A stretch of 64,000 bases of DNA, taken from VGBK01 sp043810615. Lineage in GTDB: Bacteria > Actinomycetota > Acidimicrobiia > Spongiisociales > UBA11373. The DNA lies in assembly GCA_043810615.1 (NCBI GenBank), contig JBDROA010000007.1, positions 1 to 64,000 of the forward strand, given 5' to 3'. Every line of letters starts with the position of its first letter. Position 1 is the stretch's first letter. Shown here in pieces: positions 17,965-27,309 of the stretch. The notes below the pieces were generated by a model. That model saw only the letters and a program-made list of their open reading frames with translations. It had not been told where the DNA came from and ran no database searches. A program made the position numbers and the translations under genes.

Positions 17965-18249
17965 TCACGGCGCGGAGGCTTCCGCCCCCGGGATCCCCGC
18001 CTCGTCGGAATGGGCGCGGCGGTGGCGGCGTACCAGCATCTCCCGCTGCTGGTCGACGTCTCCCTTGATCCGCTCCAGTCGGGCGGGGCCCTCGAGACGG
18101 AGGCGGAACCGGCCCTGCATGCGGAAGTGGCCCTCCGGGGGCACCGCGCCTCCGGGCTGGTAGTCGGGTTCCTCGCGCTTCACCGGGCAGTGGACCCGGT
18201 GACCTTGGCTTGGGGAAGGTAGGTCGGCGCGTCGGCGGAGTCTCGACAT
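17965..18249 (-). CDS. Hypothetical basic protein (94 residues)
   Basis: A 94-residue Arg-rich protein. The second half (QGRFRLRLEGPARLERIKG followed by DVDQQREMLVRRHRRAH) reads as a strand and an amphipathic helix and looks like real coding sequence. The first 40 residues contain HCPVKREEPDYQPGG. No Shine-Dalgarno is evident at ATG 18249 and I recognise no family. It may be a genuine small gene or chance coding. Confidence 0.4.
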   Translation of the reverse strand: MSRLRRRADLPSPSQGHRVHCPVKREEPDYQPGGAVPPEGHFRMQGRFRLRLEGPARLERIKGDVDQQREMLVRRHRRAHSDEAGIPGAEASAP

Positions 18250-18626
18250 GAAGCCGGTGCCTCTGACCTGTTTGATGACCCGGTTGCGGCCCTCTCAGCC
18301 TGCTCCCCGGCTTGCGAACCGGCCGGGAGAGCGGTTCGGCAGTTCGGGTCACCACCTTGGAGGCACTTCTGGTCGGTGGTGTTGTTCTGGTGGGCCGATC
18401 CGAGCCTTCGGCCATCTGACGGCGTTCGGTGACGGCTCAATCGTCCCGCCGGCCGTCGGGACGGCTCCCACGGGATCGACGACACCCGCCACCGCCTGAC
18501 GTCCCCCTCGGGTCGGGCGATCCTTGGCGTGGGTGACGCGTCTCCCTCGCCCGTCCGCCCCGTCCGACGATCCCACCATCAGATGGGTTCACCCCGCCGC
18601 CCTCTTGGGCTCCCCGCACCACAACA
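18250..18626. other. Intergenic region without a recognisable gene
   Basis: About 380 bases upstream of the small minus-strand gene and downstream of the oxidoreductase beta-subunit gene. Open frames here have no start signals and read as low-complexity sequence. I see no tRNA and no strong hairpin. Confidence 0.5.
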
Positions 18627-20057
18627 CTAGGGCGTCCGCTGCGCCGCAATCGCGTCGATCCCTCGCGCAAGGGCAGCCTCGTTCAGCGCGATCAGATCGC
18701 CCTTCGACCGCAGCGCTCCCCTGATAGCGGTCAGAAACGAAGCCGGAGGGAACAGGCTTGTGGCTGCTTGAAGAGCACCGAGGGCGACGATGTTCTTGAC
18801 CATCTTGCTGCCGATCTCTCCAGAGACCGCGGTCATAGGGACCCCGTAGGCGCGCACTCCCTCAGCGAGATCGGGAACCTCGCCGATGACCGTGCTGTCG
18901 TACACGATCGTGCCGCCGGCCTGCACCGCGGGTCCGAATTTGCGGAGGCTCGGCCCGTTGAAGGCCACCAGTATGTGGGGTGCGGGAGCTGCAGGAGAGA
19001 GCACCTCGTGCTCGGCGATGTGGACGTCGGCGTACGAGGTTCCCCCACGCGATTCCGGCCCATAGCTGGGAATGTGGGTCGAGTCGAACCCCTCGTTGAT
19101 GGCGGCCCGGGCCAGGAGAAGGGCAGCGGTTTGGGCCCCATCGCCGCCAGCCCCGGCCAGTTTCAGGGCGATGTCATCATGGGCAATGTGGGCCGGGAAC
19201 CCGCTTGCGAAGCGGGGCGGCGCCTCGGCATGGCTTTCGATCTGGTCGAGCAGTGCCGCCGCCTCGAAGTTGGGTGGATTCACATCGGGCCAGGGCTCCC
19301 TGTCGCCGAGGTCCTTCTTCACTCCGAGCGGGAAGACGGGCAGCATCCGCTCGCGGACCCAAGCCTCGGCCTCCGTCGGATCGACGTGCCACTGCACCGG
19401 ACACTCCGAAAGCACTTCGACCAGTGCGAAGCCTCGCTTCTCCACCTGCATCTGAAGGGCCTTGCGGATGGCGTGCCTGGCGCGGTTGCGGCGTTGGTTG
19501 TCGAACAGCGCCACACGCTCCACGTACACCGGCCCATCCAGAGCGGCGAACAACTCGGCCACCTTCATCGGTTCCCCCATGAAGCGAGGGCGCCCCTCAG
19601 GGGTGGTGGACGTCTCCTGACCCAGCAGAGTCGTCGGTGCCAACTGGCCACCGGTCATGGCGTAGATGCCGTTGTTGACGAAGATCACCGAGATGGGGAT
19701 GCCCATCTGCGCGGCATAGATGATCTCGGCCAGTCCGATCGACGCCAGATCGCCGTCTCCCTGATACGACACCACGACTGCATCGGGGTTGGCCACCTTG
19801 TGACCCAGCGCCACGGCGGGCGCCCTGCCGTGAGCCGCCTGGGTGTTCCCCACATCCAGGTAGTAGTAAAGGAACACACTGCACCCCACCGGGGAAATGG
19901 CAACGGTGCGGTCCTGCACCCCCAGTTCCTCGATGGCCTCGGCCAGGTACTTGTGCACCAGGCCGTGGCCGCATCCGGGGCAGTAGTGAGTGCTGTGGGC
20001 CTTGAGGCCCTCGGCGTGGGCATGCCGCTCGAAGGTCTCGTAGAGGACGCCGCTCAC
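18627..20057 (-). CDS. 2-oxoacid:ferredoxin oxidoreductase, fused beta-gamma chain
   Basis: A 476-residue chain. Residues 1-290 are the thiamine-diphosphate-binding beta subunit: YCPGCGHG with Cys at 26 and 29, PVGCSVF, the Mg/TPP motif GDGDLASIG at about 101 followed by NNGIYAMTGGQ. Residues from about 295 are the gamma subunit (AGAGGDGAQT, then SYGPESRGGTSYADVHIAE). Together with the alpha chain it would oxidatively decarboxylate 2-oxoglutarate, a branched-chain 2-oxoacid or pyruvate to the acyl-CoA, reducing ferredoxin. The NGIYAMTGGQ motif is shared by KOR, VOR and POR types, so the substrate is open. GTG 20057 overlaps the alpha-chain stop (GTGA). Confidence 0.88.
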   Translation of the reverse strand: MSGVLYETFERHAHAEGLKAHSTHYCPGCGHGLVHKYLAEAIEELGVQDRTVAISPVGCSVFLYYYLDVGNTQAAHGRAPAVALGHKVANPDAVVVSYQGDGDLASIGLAEIIYAAQMGIPISVIFVNNGIYAMTGGQLAPTTLLGQETSTTPEGRPRFMGEPMKVAELFAALDGPVYVERVALFDNQRRNRARHAIRKALQMQVEKRGFALVEVLSECPVQWHVDPTEAEAWVRERMLPVFPLGVKKDLGDREPWPDVNPPNFEAAALLDQIESHAEAPPRFASGFPAHIAHDDIALKLAGAGGDGAQTAALLLARAAINEGFDSTHIPSYGPESRGGTSYADVHIAEHEVLSPAAPAPHILVAFNGPSLRKFGPAVQAGGTIVYDSTVIGEVPDLAEGVRAYGVPMTAVSGEIGSKMVKNIVALGALQAATSLFPPASFLTAIRGALRSKGDLIALNEAALARGIDAIAAQRTP

Positions 20058-21463
20058 ACCACCACCTCCCCTCGAGCGTCTGCCGCCTGGATGATCTCGG
20101 CGGTCTCCGGCAGATTGCCCCCGTAGCGGCGCACGTTGCCGATCGGCGGATGGTCATCGATCCCGGCGTAGCTGAGAGCCAACCGAAGCTCGTCCTCCAA
20201 TTGCCCGTCGCTGGCTTCCACGACCACGAGGCGTTGGACGCCTGGCAGGATTCCCCGCAGAGCTTCGATCGGGAACGGCCACAGCGTGATTGGGCGGAAG
20301 AGCCCGGCCCGAACCCCCCGCTCCCGCAGGACCTGAACGACCCCCTTCACCGTCCGAGAGGGGGTATTCGAGGCGACGTACACCACCTCGGCGTCGCTGC
20401 AGCGAAAGAGGTCCGCCCGCTGCTCGTTTGCGGTCATCCGCCGGTACTTCTCGATCAGCCTCACGTTGAAGGCCTCCTGATCGTCCTCTTCCAGGCGGAT
20501 CGAGCTATGCAGGTTCCGTCGATGCATGGCGTCCCCGTACACCGCCCAGGCCGGCAAACCGGGCCTCACCATGTACTCCGGCAGTCGCACCTTTCCGCTC
20601 ACCTGGCCCAGGTAGCCGTCGCCCAGGATGACCACAGGATTCCGGTAGGTGAAGCTCAACTCGAATGCCAGCATCGTCAAGTCCAGCATCTCCTGGGGAT
20701 CTGCCGGCGCCAGCACGATCGCATGCGTATTCCCATGGCCCAGGCCCCGGCACGCCAGCTTGATGTCGTCTTGTGACGGCGCGATGTTCCCCAATCCCGG
20801 ACCGGCCCGCATGATGTCGACGAACACCCCCGGCAGCTCGGAGCCGATCATGTACGAGATCCCCTCCACCATCAGGCTGAAGCCGGGTGACGAGGTGAAC
20901 GTCATGCACGCCAAACCCGCACCACCGCATCCATACATGTGGTTGACCGCCGCCACCTCGCTCACCGCCTGCACGAACACCCCATCGAGGTGCGGCAGGA
21001 TCTTCGCCATCAACTCGGCGCCCTCGGTCGACGGTGTGATCGGATACCCGAAGAAGTGCCGGCACCCCGCCAACAAGGCCCCGACCGCCGCCCCGTAAGC
21101 CCCCTTGAGCAGCAGCGGTTCCCGTGGGGGCAGTTGGATGCGCTCTCCTGGAATGTCCTTCGGGACCGGGGCCGGAAGTGGCTGCTCGCCGGGCTCGACT
21201 GCGTCTGCGGTCTCCCACCAGAAGTGACGATCGTCACCGTGGAGGGCATAGGGCTCCGGACAGGCCGAAAAACACAATCCGCAGGCGTTGCAGTCCTGCA
21301 GGTCGATGACCACGGGAAGCAATCCGCTCTCGGCGTTCACCGCCGGCGCGAGTGTGATGCAGCCACGGGCGCAGGCCGGCATGCAGCGGCCGCAGCCCTT
21401 GCAGTACTCCGCCGTGAGATGCGGCATCGGCCGCTGCCGGCGGCTCCTACCCTCGCCGCTCAT
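20054..21463 (-). CDS. 2-oxoacid:ferredoxin oxidoreductase, fused ferredoxin-alpha chain
   Basis: A 469-residue chain. Residues 17-70 form a two-cluster [4Fe-4S] ferredoxin (delta) domain: CKGCGRCMPAC at 21-31 and CNACGLCFSACP at 58-69. From about residue 117 the alpha subunit begins (LLKGAYGAAVGALLAGC, then GYPITPSTE), including the VQAVSEVAAVNHMYG core and the C-terminal transketolase-like domain. Fusion of delta to alpha, together with beta-gamma fusion in the next gene, packs the four-subunit enzyme into two polypeptides. ATG 21463 is the first start; ATG 21427 (MPHLTAEYCKGC) is equally possible, as neither has a good ribosome site. Confidence 0.88.
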   Translation of the reverse strand: MSGEGRSRRQRPMPHLTAEYCKGCGRCMPACARGCITLAPAVNAESGLLPVVIDLQDCNACGLCFSACPEPYALHGDDRHFWWETADAVEPGEQPLPAPVPKDIPGERIQLPPREPLLLKGAYGAAVGALLAGCRHFFGYPITPSTEGAELMAKILPHLDGVFVQAVSEVAAVNHMYGCGGAGLACMTFTSSPGFSLMVEGISYMIGSELPGVFVDIMRAGPGLGNIAPSQDDIKLACRGLGHGNTHAIVLAPADPQEMLDLTMLAFELSFTYRNPVVILGDGYLGQVSGKVRLPEYMVRPGLPAWAVYGDAMHRRNLHSSIRLEEDDQEAFNVRLIEKYRRMTANEQRADLFRCSDAEVVYVASNTPSRTVKGVVQVLRERGVRAGLFRPITLWPFPIEALRGILPGVQRLVVVEASDGQLEDELRLALSYAGIDDHPPIGNVRRYGGNLPETAEIIQAADARGEVVV

Positions 21464-21734
21464 GTCGTGTACCCGAACCCGGGCCCTGGTCCCCGCACCA
21501 TGCCAACCCGCCTCCTAGACCGGACTCCCCCATGGGGCCCATGTCCGCCACCAGTCTGCTTGAACCGAGCCAAGCCCCCGGGAAGGATAGCCCCCGGCCT
21601 CCTCGAACTGCCCCTGATGGATCCGGGTTGGGCCACCACGGCGCCCTCGCCGCCCGCCCGCGGATACGGAGTTCGATCATCTGGTCCGAAACCATGGAAG
21701 CCGAGGGGCCGCTCCCGGGCAGGGCCGAAGGTCC

Positions 21735-22577
21735 TCAGCCCAGGTCGGCGGCATCCCGCCAGGCCTCCCGCCAGCGCACCTTGCCGCCTCGCATAAGCGC
21801 TCCGGCGTAGAGGCGGCCGGCGAGGCGGATCACGGCGTAGGCTGCGGTCAGCAGCAGTGCCGCCGACAGGCACACCTCCCACGCCGCAGCCCGCCCGAAC
21901 ACGATGCGCAGCGGCATCGTGAGTGGGGCGGTGGGCGGCAGCAACGAGAGCACCTGGAGGAACCGACCGCCTCCGCCTCTCGCGGTGAGGCCACCGATAT
22001 AGCCCACCATCAGGAGCAGGTTGATCGGGATGGCGCCGTTGGCGGCGTTCTCGTGGGGTGCCACCATGGCGCCGGCCGCCCCGTACAAGGTGGCATAGAA
22101 GGCGAAGCCGAGCAAGAACCAGCCCAGGACCGCCAGGAGCGCCCCCGGCGTGGCCCGGGGCAGCACGAATGCGTCCAGGGCTACGCCGGAAGCCGCCACC
22201 GCCCCACACACCAGCATCACTTCGACCAAGCCGACGAGGCCGATCGCCGCCGCCTTGCCCACGAGCAGATGGCGGGGCGCCACCGTGCCCAACACCACCT
22301 CGACCACCCGGCTGCGCTTCTCCTCGGCCGCCCCCTCGGTGATCACCTGCCCGGTGAAGACCAGTGCCATGAAGAGAACCATCACTCCCAGGCCGGCCAG
22401 CAACCTATCGGCCTCGTCGCCGCGCAACCCGGCGGGCCTTCCTTCCGTCACCAGGGCGGCGACGGCGATTCCTCCGACGGCCAGCGCGACGGTGATGCCG
22501 GTGACGATCAGGGCGGCCTTGCGCCGCGCCGCCAGGTCGCGGCCCATAACCAGGGCGATGGTGCGCCACCGGCTCAT
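21735..22577 (-). CDS. ABC-2 type permease (NatB-like)
   Basis: A 280-residue permease with about seven helices. It contains ITEGAAEEKRSRVVEVVLG, the cytoplasmic segment typical of NatB-type sodium or drug exporter permeases. It is shorter than classical NatB (about 400 residues) because the extracytoplasmic loop is lacking. ATG 22577 overlaps the ATPase stop as ATGA, giving a two-gene operon. A 270-base stretch between it and the oxidoreductase gene (21464-21734) holds no visible gene. Confidence 0.82.
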   Translation of the reverse strand: MSRWRTIALVMGRDLAARRKAALIVTGITVALAVGGIAVAALVTEGRPAGLRGDEADRLLAGLGVMVLFMALVFTGQVITEGAAEEKRSRVVEVVLGTVAPRHLLVGKAAAIGLVGLVEVMLVCGAVAASGVALDAFVLPRATPGALLAVLGWFLLGFAFYATLYGAAGAMVAPHENAANGAIPINLLLMVGYIGGLTARGGGGRFLQVLSLLPPTAPLTMPLRIVFGRAAAWEVCLSAALLLTAAYAVIRLAGRLYAGALMRGGKVRWREAWRDAADLG

Positions 22578-23464
22578 CTCGCCACCGCCTCCATGAAGAC
22601 CTCCGAGAGGTCGGGAGGAGTCAGCGAGAACTCCTGCACCTCTCCCGCCACCCGGGCCCGGGCCACCAGTTCGCCCAGGTCGTAGGGGCCGTCGAGACGC
22701 AGCCGGACCCGATCCCCTTTGCGGCTCACCACCGCGGCCCCGGGCACGCCATCGGCCCAGACGGTGCCGGCCCCCCGCACCACCGCCTCCAGGTACCGAC
22801 GCGGCGACGCGTTGCGCAGCTCCTCGACGCGCCCGGAGAGCACCACCCGGCCCCGGTCGACGATGACCACGTCCTCGCAGAGGTGCTCGACCACGTCCAG
22901 CTGATGGCTGGAGAACAGCACCGCCGCCCCGGCTCGGGCTCGCTCGGCGAGTACCCCGGCCAGCCGCGCCGCGGCCACCGGGTCGAGCCCGGAGAAGGGC
23001 TCGTCGAGAACCAGCAGCTCGGGGTCGTGCACCAGCGCCACCGCCAGCTGCACTCGCTGCTGGTTGCCGTGCGACAGGTCCTGAACCCGGTCCAGGAGCC
23101 GGTCGCCGAGGTCGAGAGAGGTCAACAGGTGCCGGGAAGCGGCCAGGGCGGGGTCCCGGGCCAGGCCGTGGAGCCGCCCGAAGTAGGCCACCTGGTCGAT
23201 CACCCGCATGCGCGGGTACAGCCCCCGCTCCTCGGGCATGTAGCCGAACCTGAGGCGCGCCGCCCGGTCGATGGACGCCCCGCCCCAGGTGACCGCTCCC
23301 CGGTCCAAGCCCACCAACCCGAAGACGGCGCGCATTGCGGTGGTCTTCCCCGCCCCGTTGGGGCCGAGGAAGCCCAGCACCCGTCCCGGGGCTACCTCGA
23401 AGGAGCAACCGTCGAGGGCCACGACGTTCCCGAAGCGCTTGGCCAGGCCATCGAGGCGCAGCAT
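22574..23464 (-). CDS. ABC transporter ATP-binding protein (NatA-like)
   Basis: A 296-residue ABC ATPase: Walker A GPNGAGKTTA, signature LSHGNQQRVQ (His replaces the common Gly/Ser at the third position, as in NatA and other SHGN-type members), Walker B LLVLDEPFSGLDP, H-loop FSSHQLDVVE. The YMPEERGLY segment after the Q-loop is also characteristic of the NatA group. ATG 23464 (MLRLDGLAKRF) is chosen as the natural family start; upstream residues look non-coding. It heads the operon with the NatB-like permease. Function: ion or small-molecule export, inferred. Confidence 0.87.
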   Translation of the reverse strand: MLRLDGLAKRFGNVVALDGCSFEVAPGRVLGFLGPNGAGKTTAMRAVFGLVGLDRGAVTWGGASIDRAARLRFGYMPEERGLYPRMRVIDQVAYFGRLHGLARDPALAASRHLLTSLDLGDRLLDRVQDLSHGNQQRVQLAVALVHDPELLVLDEPFSGLDPVAAARLAGVLAERARAGAAVLFSSHQLDVVEHLCEDVVIVDRGRVVLSGRVEELRNASPRRYLEAVVRGAGTVWADGVPGAAVVSRKGDRVRLRLDGPYDLGELVARARVAGEVQEFSLTPPDLSEVFMEAVAR

Positions 23465-23533
23465 GCCGCTATGAAACCCCGGGCCGGCGCACCGCGGCAG
23501 GGCCAAAGGCACCTAACGGCCACCTGACGCCGT

Positions 23534-24766
23534 TCATCCCTCCACGGAGGCCAGGAAGCCGGACAGGACCGCCTCGTACCGCTCCGGATCCACGTTCCAG
23601 GCCCGTACGTGCCCGGCACCGTCGAAGCGCACCAGGGTGACCAGGCCGGGCGCCGCCGCCGCGGCGAACTCCTCCGATACTGCGAAAGGCACGGTGTCAT
23701 CCTCGGTGCCGTGGATGACGAGCAGCGGAGTGGCGAGCTCCCCGGCCCGCGCCACGTAGTCCACCTCTCCCCAGTCCACCCCGAAGCGCCACGAGGCGAT
23801 CTGCTTGGCCGCGGCCGTCAGCACGATGGGCACCTTGGCCGGGACCAGAGGCAGGCTGGTGTCCCCAGCCCGGGCATCGACCATATCCCCCAACTCCAGG
23901 GCCGGAGCCTCGAGCACCGTCGCCTCGACCTCGGCGGCCAGGTCGGAGCGCAGCAGGAAGGAGACCACGATGGCGCCGCCCATGCTGTAGCCGACCAGGA
24001 CGACGTCCTCGGCCCCGTGGTCGAGGGCGTAGCGCACCGCCCCCTGGAGGTCTTCCCATTCCGTGGCCCCGAACCGGGCCAGCCTCCCTTCCACTTCCGG
24101 GGCGCCCGCGTCGTTGCGGTAGGTGATGAGCAACGAGGGAAAGCCGGCGGCAGCGAACGTAGGAAGGGCCCGCAGCGCCTCGCCGGGGTTGGCCCCCCGC
24201 CCGTGGACGAACACCGCCCACGTGGAGCGCTCCCCCGGCACGAACCAGGCTTCGGCCGCTCCGAGCCCCGAGGCGTAGGTGACCACTTCCCAGTCGATAC
24301 CCACCACCCCCGGGTCGTTGGGGAAGGCGAACGAGTCGAGCGCCACCAGATCGCCCACCTCGGGCGTCCCGGTCAGAGCGGTGAACTCGCGGGTGATCGA
24401 TCCCTCGGCGCGGGACAGCACGGCGTGCACCTGTCCGTAGCCGTCATCCCACACCACGCCGAGCAGCTCGCCGTCGGTCAGCTCCTCCGGCTCGTCCTCG
24501 GGAAGCGCCAGGGTGAGCCTCCCGGCTCCGGCCCCCAGCACCTCGTAGCGGTAGTCGGGAGCCGAAGGCCGGTCCACGAGCAGGGCATCGCTGCGGATCT
24601 GCGAGGCGAAGTACCAGCCGCCGCCGGCGAAGAACACCAGAACCAGCAGGAGCACTGCCCCCATCGTCCAGTAGGGCCACCGCCGGCGGCGCCGACCGAC
24701 CGCCCGCACCCCGTCGGCCGCCTTCCGGGCGAGCGCCCGCTCTGCCGCCCTGCGGGCCAACGACAT
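23534..24766 (-). CDS. Membrane-anchored alpha/beta hydrolase
   Basis: A 410-residue protein. It has a basic N-terminus, one transmembrane helix at about residues 34-55 (MGAVLLLVLVFFAGGGWYF), then an extracytoplasmic region and an alpha/beta hydrolase domain. Catalytic elements are the nucleophile elbow GYSMGG, the acid in HGTEDDTVP and the histidine in GAGHVRAW. The N-terminal type II anchor puts the enzyme outside the membrane. Esterase or peptidase activity is inferred; the substrate is unknown. ATG 24766 follows GGAGGAGGG; a TACGCT -10 box lies further upstream on the minus strand. Confidence 0.8.
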   Translation of the reverse strand: MSLARRAAERALARKAADGVRAVGRRRRRWPYWTMGAVLLLVLVFFAGGGWYFASQIRSDALLVDRPSAPDYRYEVLGAGAGRLTLALPEDEPEELTDGELLGVVWDDGYGQVHAVLSRAEGSITREFTALTGTPEVGDLVALDSFAFPNDPGVVGIDWEVVTYASGLGAAEAWFVPGERSTWAVFVHGRGANPGEALRALPTFAAAGFPSLLITYRNDAGAPEVEGRLARFGATEWEDLQGAVRYALDHGAEDVVLVGYSMGGAIVVSFLLRSDLAAEVEATVLEAPALELGDMVDARAGDTSLPLVPAKVPIVLTAAAKQIASWRFGVDWGEVDYVARAGELATPLLVIHGTEDDTVPFAVSEEFAAAAAPGLVTLVRFDGAGHVRAWNVDPERYEAVLSGFLASVEG

Positions 24767-24865
24767 CGCCGCCCTCCTCCCCTGGCCTACTCCATCCAGC
24801 GTACCCATCCGGGGCCGGGCGTGGGCCGTCCGGGACCGGCGCGGCGCAGTGGCCGCCGGCGTCGC

Positions 24866-26491
24866 TCAGCCCGACCCGGGACAGTCGGGCTCCCCCCCGG
24901 CGAGGCGGCCGAGACCCGGCACCTGCCAGGCCGAGGCAGTCCCGGTGATGATCCGCCCCACCGTCAGCCACACCCCGGAGCCCTCGAGGTCTTCGCCGCG
25001 CACCCACCGCCGGATCATCTCTTGCACGTCCGGCCGGCCACGCAAGCCCCCGTGGAAGCCGGGCACCACGATTGCCTCGATGCCGTACTCCCCGCCGGCA
25101 GGAGCGGTGACCGCGTCGGCGAGGGGCACCACGGCCACCTCCTCGATGGCCGGGTGGTCGCACGCCGCCTCGCCCCGCAACTCGGGTGCTTCGCGGCGCA
25201 CCGAATCGGCCAGAGGGCCGTCGGCGGATATCACGAAGGGTGCCATGGCGTCGATGACGGCGGTGAAGGCGCGCAGTTCGTACCCGGCCACCACCCCCAG
25301 GCCCTCGTCGCCGGGGTCGGGGTAGGTGGCCCGCCCCGGGTCGACGATGGGACTGAGCAGCATGAGCCGGTCCACCGACACGGCAGCGTGCCCCCCCAGG
25401 TAGGCGGCGACCACCAGGGTGCCCTCGCTCTCGGCCACAACGGCCACCGGCCCTCCACTGCGGCGCGCCAGGCCTTCTACTTGAACCGCCATGAGCCGGG
25501 CCATCCGGGAAAGGTCGGCGTCGGTGGCGCTGCCCGGGTGCGGCAGCGGGTCGCCCTCCGCGGTGAGCCCCCAGTAGGAGAACTGCTCCACGAACAGCCC
25601 CGCTTCCTCCCCCTGGAGGAGAGGGCCCTCGTCGCAGCAGCCGCTGGCGAACCCCCCCACCAGGAGGACGGCCCGGTCCCCCGGCTCCGGGTCACCGGCC
25701 GCCCAGACCCCGGGGTCCTGGAAACTGCGCGCCGCAAACCCGATCTGCGACCCGATCATCACCCCGGCGAAGATGAGAGCGGCCGTGACCAGCGTCACCG
25801 GGGCCAGGCGGCGCGGCCGCGAGGGCAGTCCGGTCACGATGACCCGGACGCAATGGTCCCATGCCCAGGCATTGAAGAGACCGGTGGCCGCGAGCACCAC
25901 AACCATCACCGGGGCCGGCTGCCCGGCCACCCCCAGGGCGCTCAGGCTCAGCACCAGGAAGGACAGGGCGATCCAGGCGGCAGAACGGGCCGGGGGCAGG
26001 CGGCGCCACCATCCACCGTCCACCCCGCCGTGATGGAGCACAAGGATCGTGGCCAGGGCCGGCGGCACAGCGGCGAAGTACAGCCAGGAGAGCGGGATCA
26101 CCGCCGCCCCGAACAGGAGGGTCACCCAAGGGGAGAGGAACACCGCGGCCACAACGGTGATCACCGCGGCATGACGCAGGAGGACGCCGAAGGGCGGGGG
26201 GCGCCCCGGCCAGGCGCTGCGCACCAGCAGGGCCCCGAGCAGCGAGCGCAGCGCCACCAGCGCCGCCGCGCCCAGCCCGAACGCCAGGACGGAGTCGTGG
26301 AACACGAAGAGCCAGCGCAGGTCGTGGAAGACGCCAAAGGGCCCGGGGGCGGTCACCTGACCGGCCAGACCCATACCCGAGGTGATACCGCACGCGGTGA
26401 GCACCGCCATCTCCGCTAGAGGCAGGCCGACGGCCAGCGCCGTCAGGAGCCGCCGCTCCCGGAACCAGGCGAACGCGCCGTTTGGCGGCAT
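24866..26491 (-). CDS. Polytopic membrane protein with C-terminal hydrolase-like domain
   Basis: A 541-residue protein. Residues 15-250 carry seven or eight hydrophobic helices. A soluble domain of about 270 residues follows, with an alpha/beta-hydrolase-like pattern: a strand (RAVLLVGGFASGC), an elbow-like VVAESEGTLV and a late VVPGFHGGL that could supply a histidine. The elbow AESEG departs from GxSxG at its first glycine, so catalysis is uncertain. Start ATG 26491; no strong ribosome site seen. The combination of membrane domain and hydrolase is unfamiliar to me. It is divergent from the small membrane protein at 26622. Confidence 0.65.
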   Translation of the reverse strand: MPPNGAFAWFRERRLLTALAVGLPLAEMAVLTACGITSGMGLAGQVTAPGPFGVFHDLRWLFVFHDSVLAFGLGAAALVALRSLLGALLVRSAWPGRPPPFGVLLRHAAVITVVAAVFLSPWVTLLFGAAVIPLSWLYFAAVPPALATILVLHHGGVDGGWWRRLPPARSAAWIALSFLVLSLSALGVAGQPAPVMVVVLAATGLFNAWAWDHCVRVIVTGLPSRPRRLAPVTLVTAALIFAGVMIGSQIGFAARSFQDPGVWAAGDPEPGDRAVLLVGGFASGCCDEGPLLQGEEAGLFVEQFSYWGLTAEGDPLPHPGSATDADLSRMARLMAVQVEGLARRSGGPVAVVAESEGTLVVAAYLGGHAAVSVDRLMLLSPIVDPGRATYPDPGDEGLGVVAGYELRAFTAVIDAMAPFVISADGPLADSVRREAPELRGEAACDHPAIEEVAVVPLADAVTAPAGGEYGIEAIVVPGFHGGLRGRPDVQEMIRRWVRGEDLEGSGVWLTVGRIITGTASAWQVPGLGRLAGGEPDCPGSG

Positions 26492-26621
26492 TGGGTTCGT
26501 CCTTCAGCCGGGCCCGGACAAGGCGACGCCGGGCCGCCTTCACCTCAATTGTGGCAGAGACCTGCCGGGGAGGGGACGGTTTCTCCCTGGCCCTCCCGGT
26601 AGGCTCGCCGGGGAGGTGCCC

Positions 26622-27245
26622 GTGCCCCGCTTCCCCGCCCTCGTCGCCGCCGTCACCGAGCGTTACCGCCGTCTGGCCACTCTGTGGGTGCTGGTGCCCG
26701 CCCTCATGGCGATGGTCGCCTTCCTGGTGCTCTTCCAGGTGGCCGGCCGCATGGTCGCCGCAGGGGGCGCCACCGGCCTTGAACTGCAGAGGGCCTTCAC
26801 CCCGGAGCGCTTCGGCGCGGTGGTCGGCGCTTGGGGGGACGGCGTCGAGGCCTTCAAGACCAGTCTGATCCTGCTCGACTTCGCCTTCCCCTTGATCTAC
26901 GCCGCCGGCCTGGGCAGCCTGGTCGCCCTGGTCGGGGGGCCCGGGCCGGGCCGGGCGGCCCGGTGGCTCTTCGTCCTCCCCTGGGTGGCGGCCGGCCTCG
27001 ACTGGATCGAGAATCTGCTTCACCTGTGGCTGCTCACCGACGTCCATACCGCCGCCGACGCCCTCTCAGCCGCCTTCCCGGCGCCGGTAGTACTGGCGGC
27101 TTCCCTGGCGGCGATGCTGAAGTTCGCTCTCCTCCTGGCGGCGGCGGCCGGAGCGGTGGTCCTCGCGCTCCGGCGCCGTTACTGGTGGGGGGCGGCGGCG
27201 GGAGCGGCGCTCTTCGCCTCTTTCACTTCGGTGCTGTGGGCCTGA
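26622..27245 (+). CDS. Hypothetical integral membrane protein (207 residues)
   Basis: Five hydrophobic segments: about 20-40, 80-100, 107-127, 145-165 and 175-200. Charged or polar motifs between them include WIENLLHLWLL. I recognise no family. GTG 26622 is chosen because GGGGAGG (26610-26616) lies 5 bases upstream and TAGGCT (26600-26605) offers a -10 box. It converges on the lipoprotein gene at 27310, with a hairpin between them. Function unknown. Confidence 0.6.
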   Translation: MPRFPALVAAVTERYRRLATLWVLVPALMAMVAFLVLFQVAGRMVAAGGATGLELQRAFTPERFGAVVGAWGDGVEAFKTSLILLDFAFPLIYAAGLGSLVALVGGPGPGRAARWLFVLPWVAAGLDWIENLLHLWLLTDVHTAADALSAAFPAPVVLAASLAAMLKFALLLAAAAGAVVLALRRRYWWGAAAGAALFASFTSVLWA

Positions 27246-27248
27246 TCA

Positions 27249-27270
27249 TCACGGTTCGGCTCGACCGTGA
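27249..27270. terminator. Hairpin between convergent genes
   Basis: Arms TCACGGT (27249-27255) and ACCGTGA (27264-27270) with an 8-base loop, 4 bases after the stop of the plus-strand gene and 40 bases before the end of the minus-strand gene. There is no T run. It could end transcription from both sides. Confidence 0.4.
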
Positions 27271-27309
27271 GCCGTAACGCGGTTCCGAGTCGGACTTCCC
27301 GGGCCCCGG

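Noticed and set aside
23609..26419. Plus-strand 936-codon open frame opposite the two hydrolase genes
   Set aside because: Low-complexity translation and no ribosome site; the minus-strand genes carry clear motifs.
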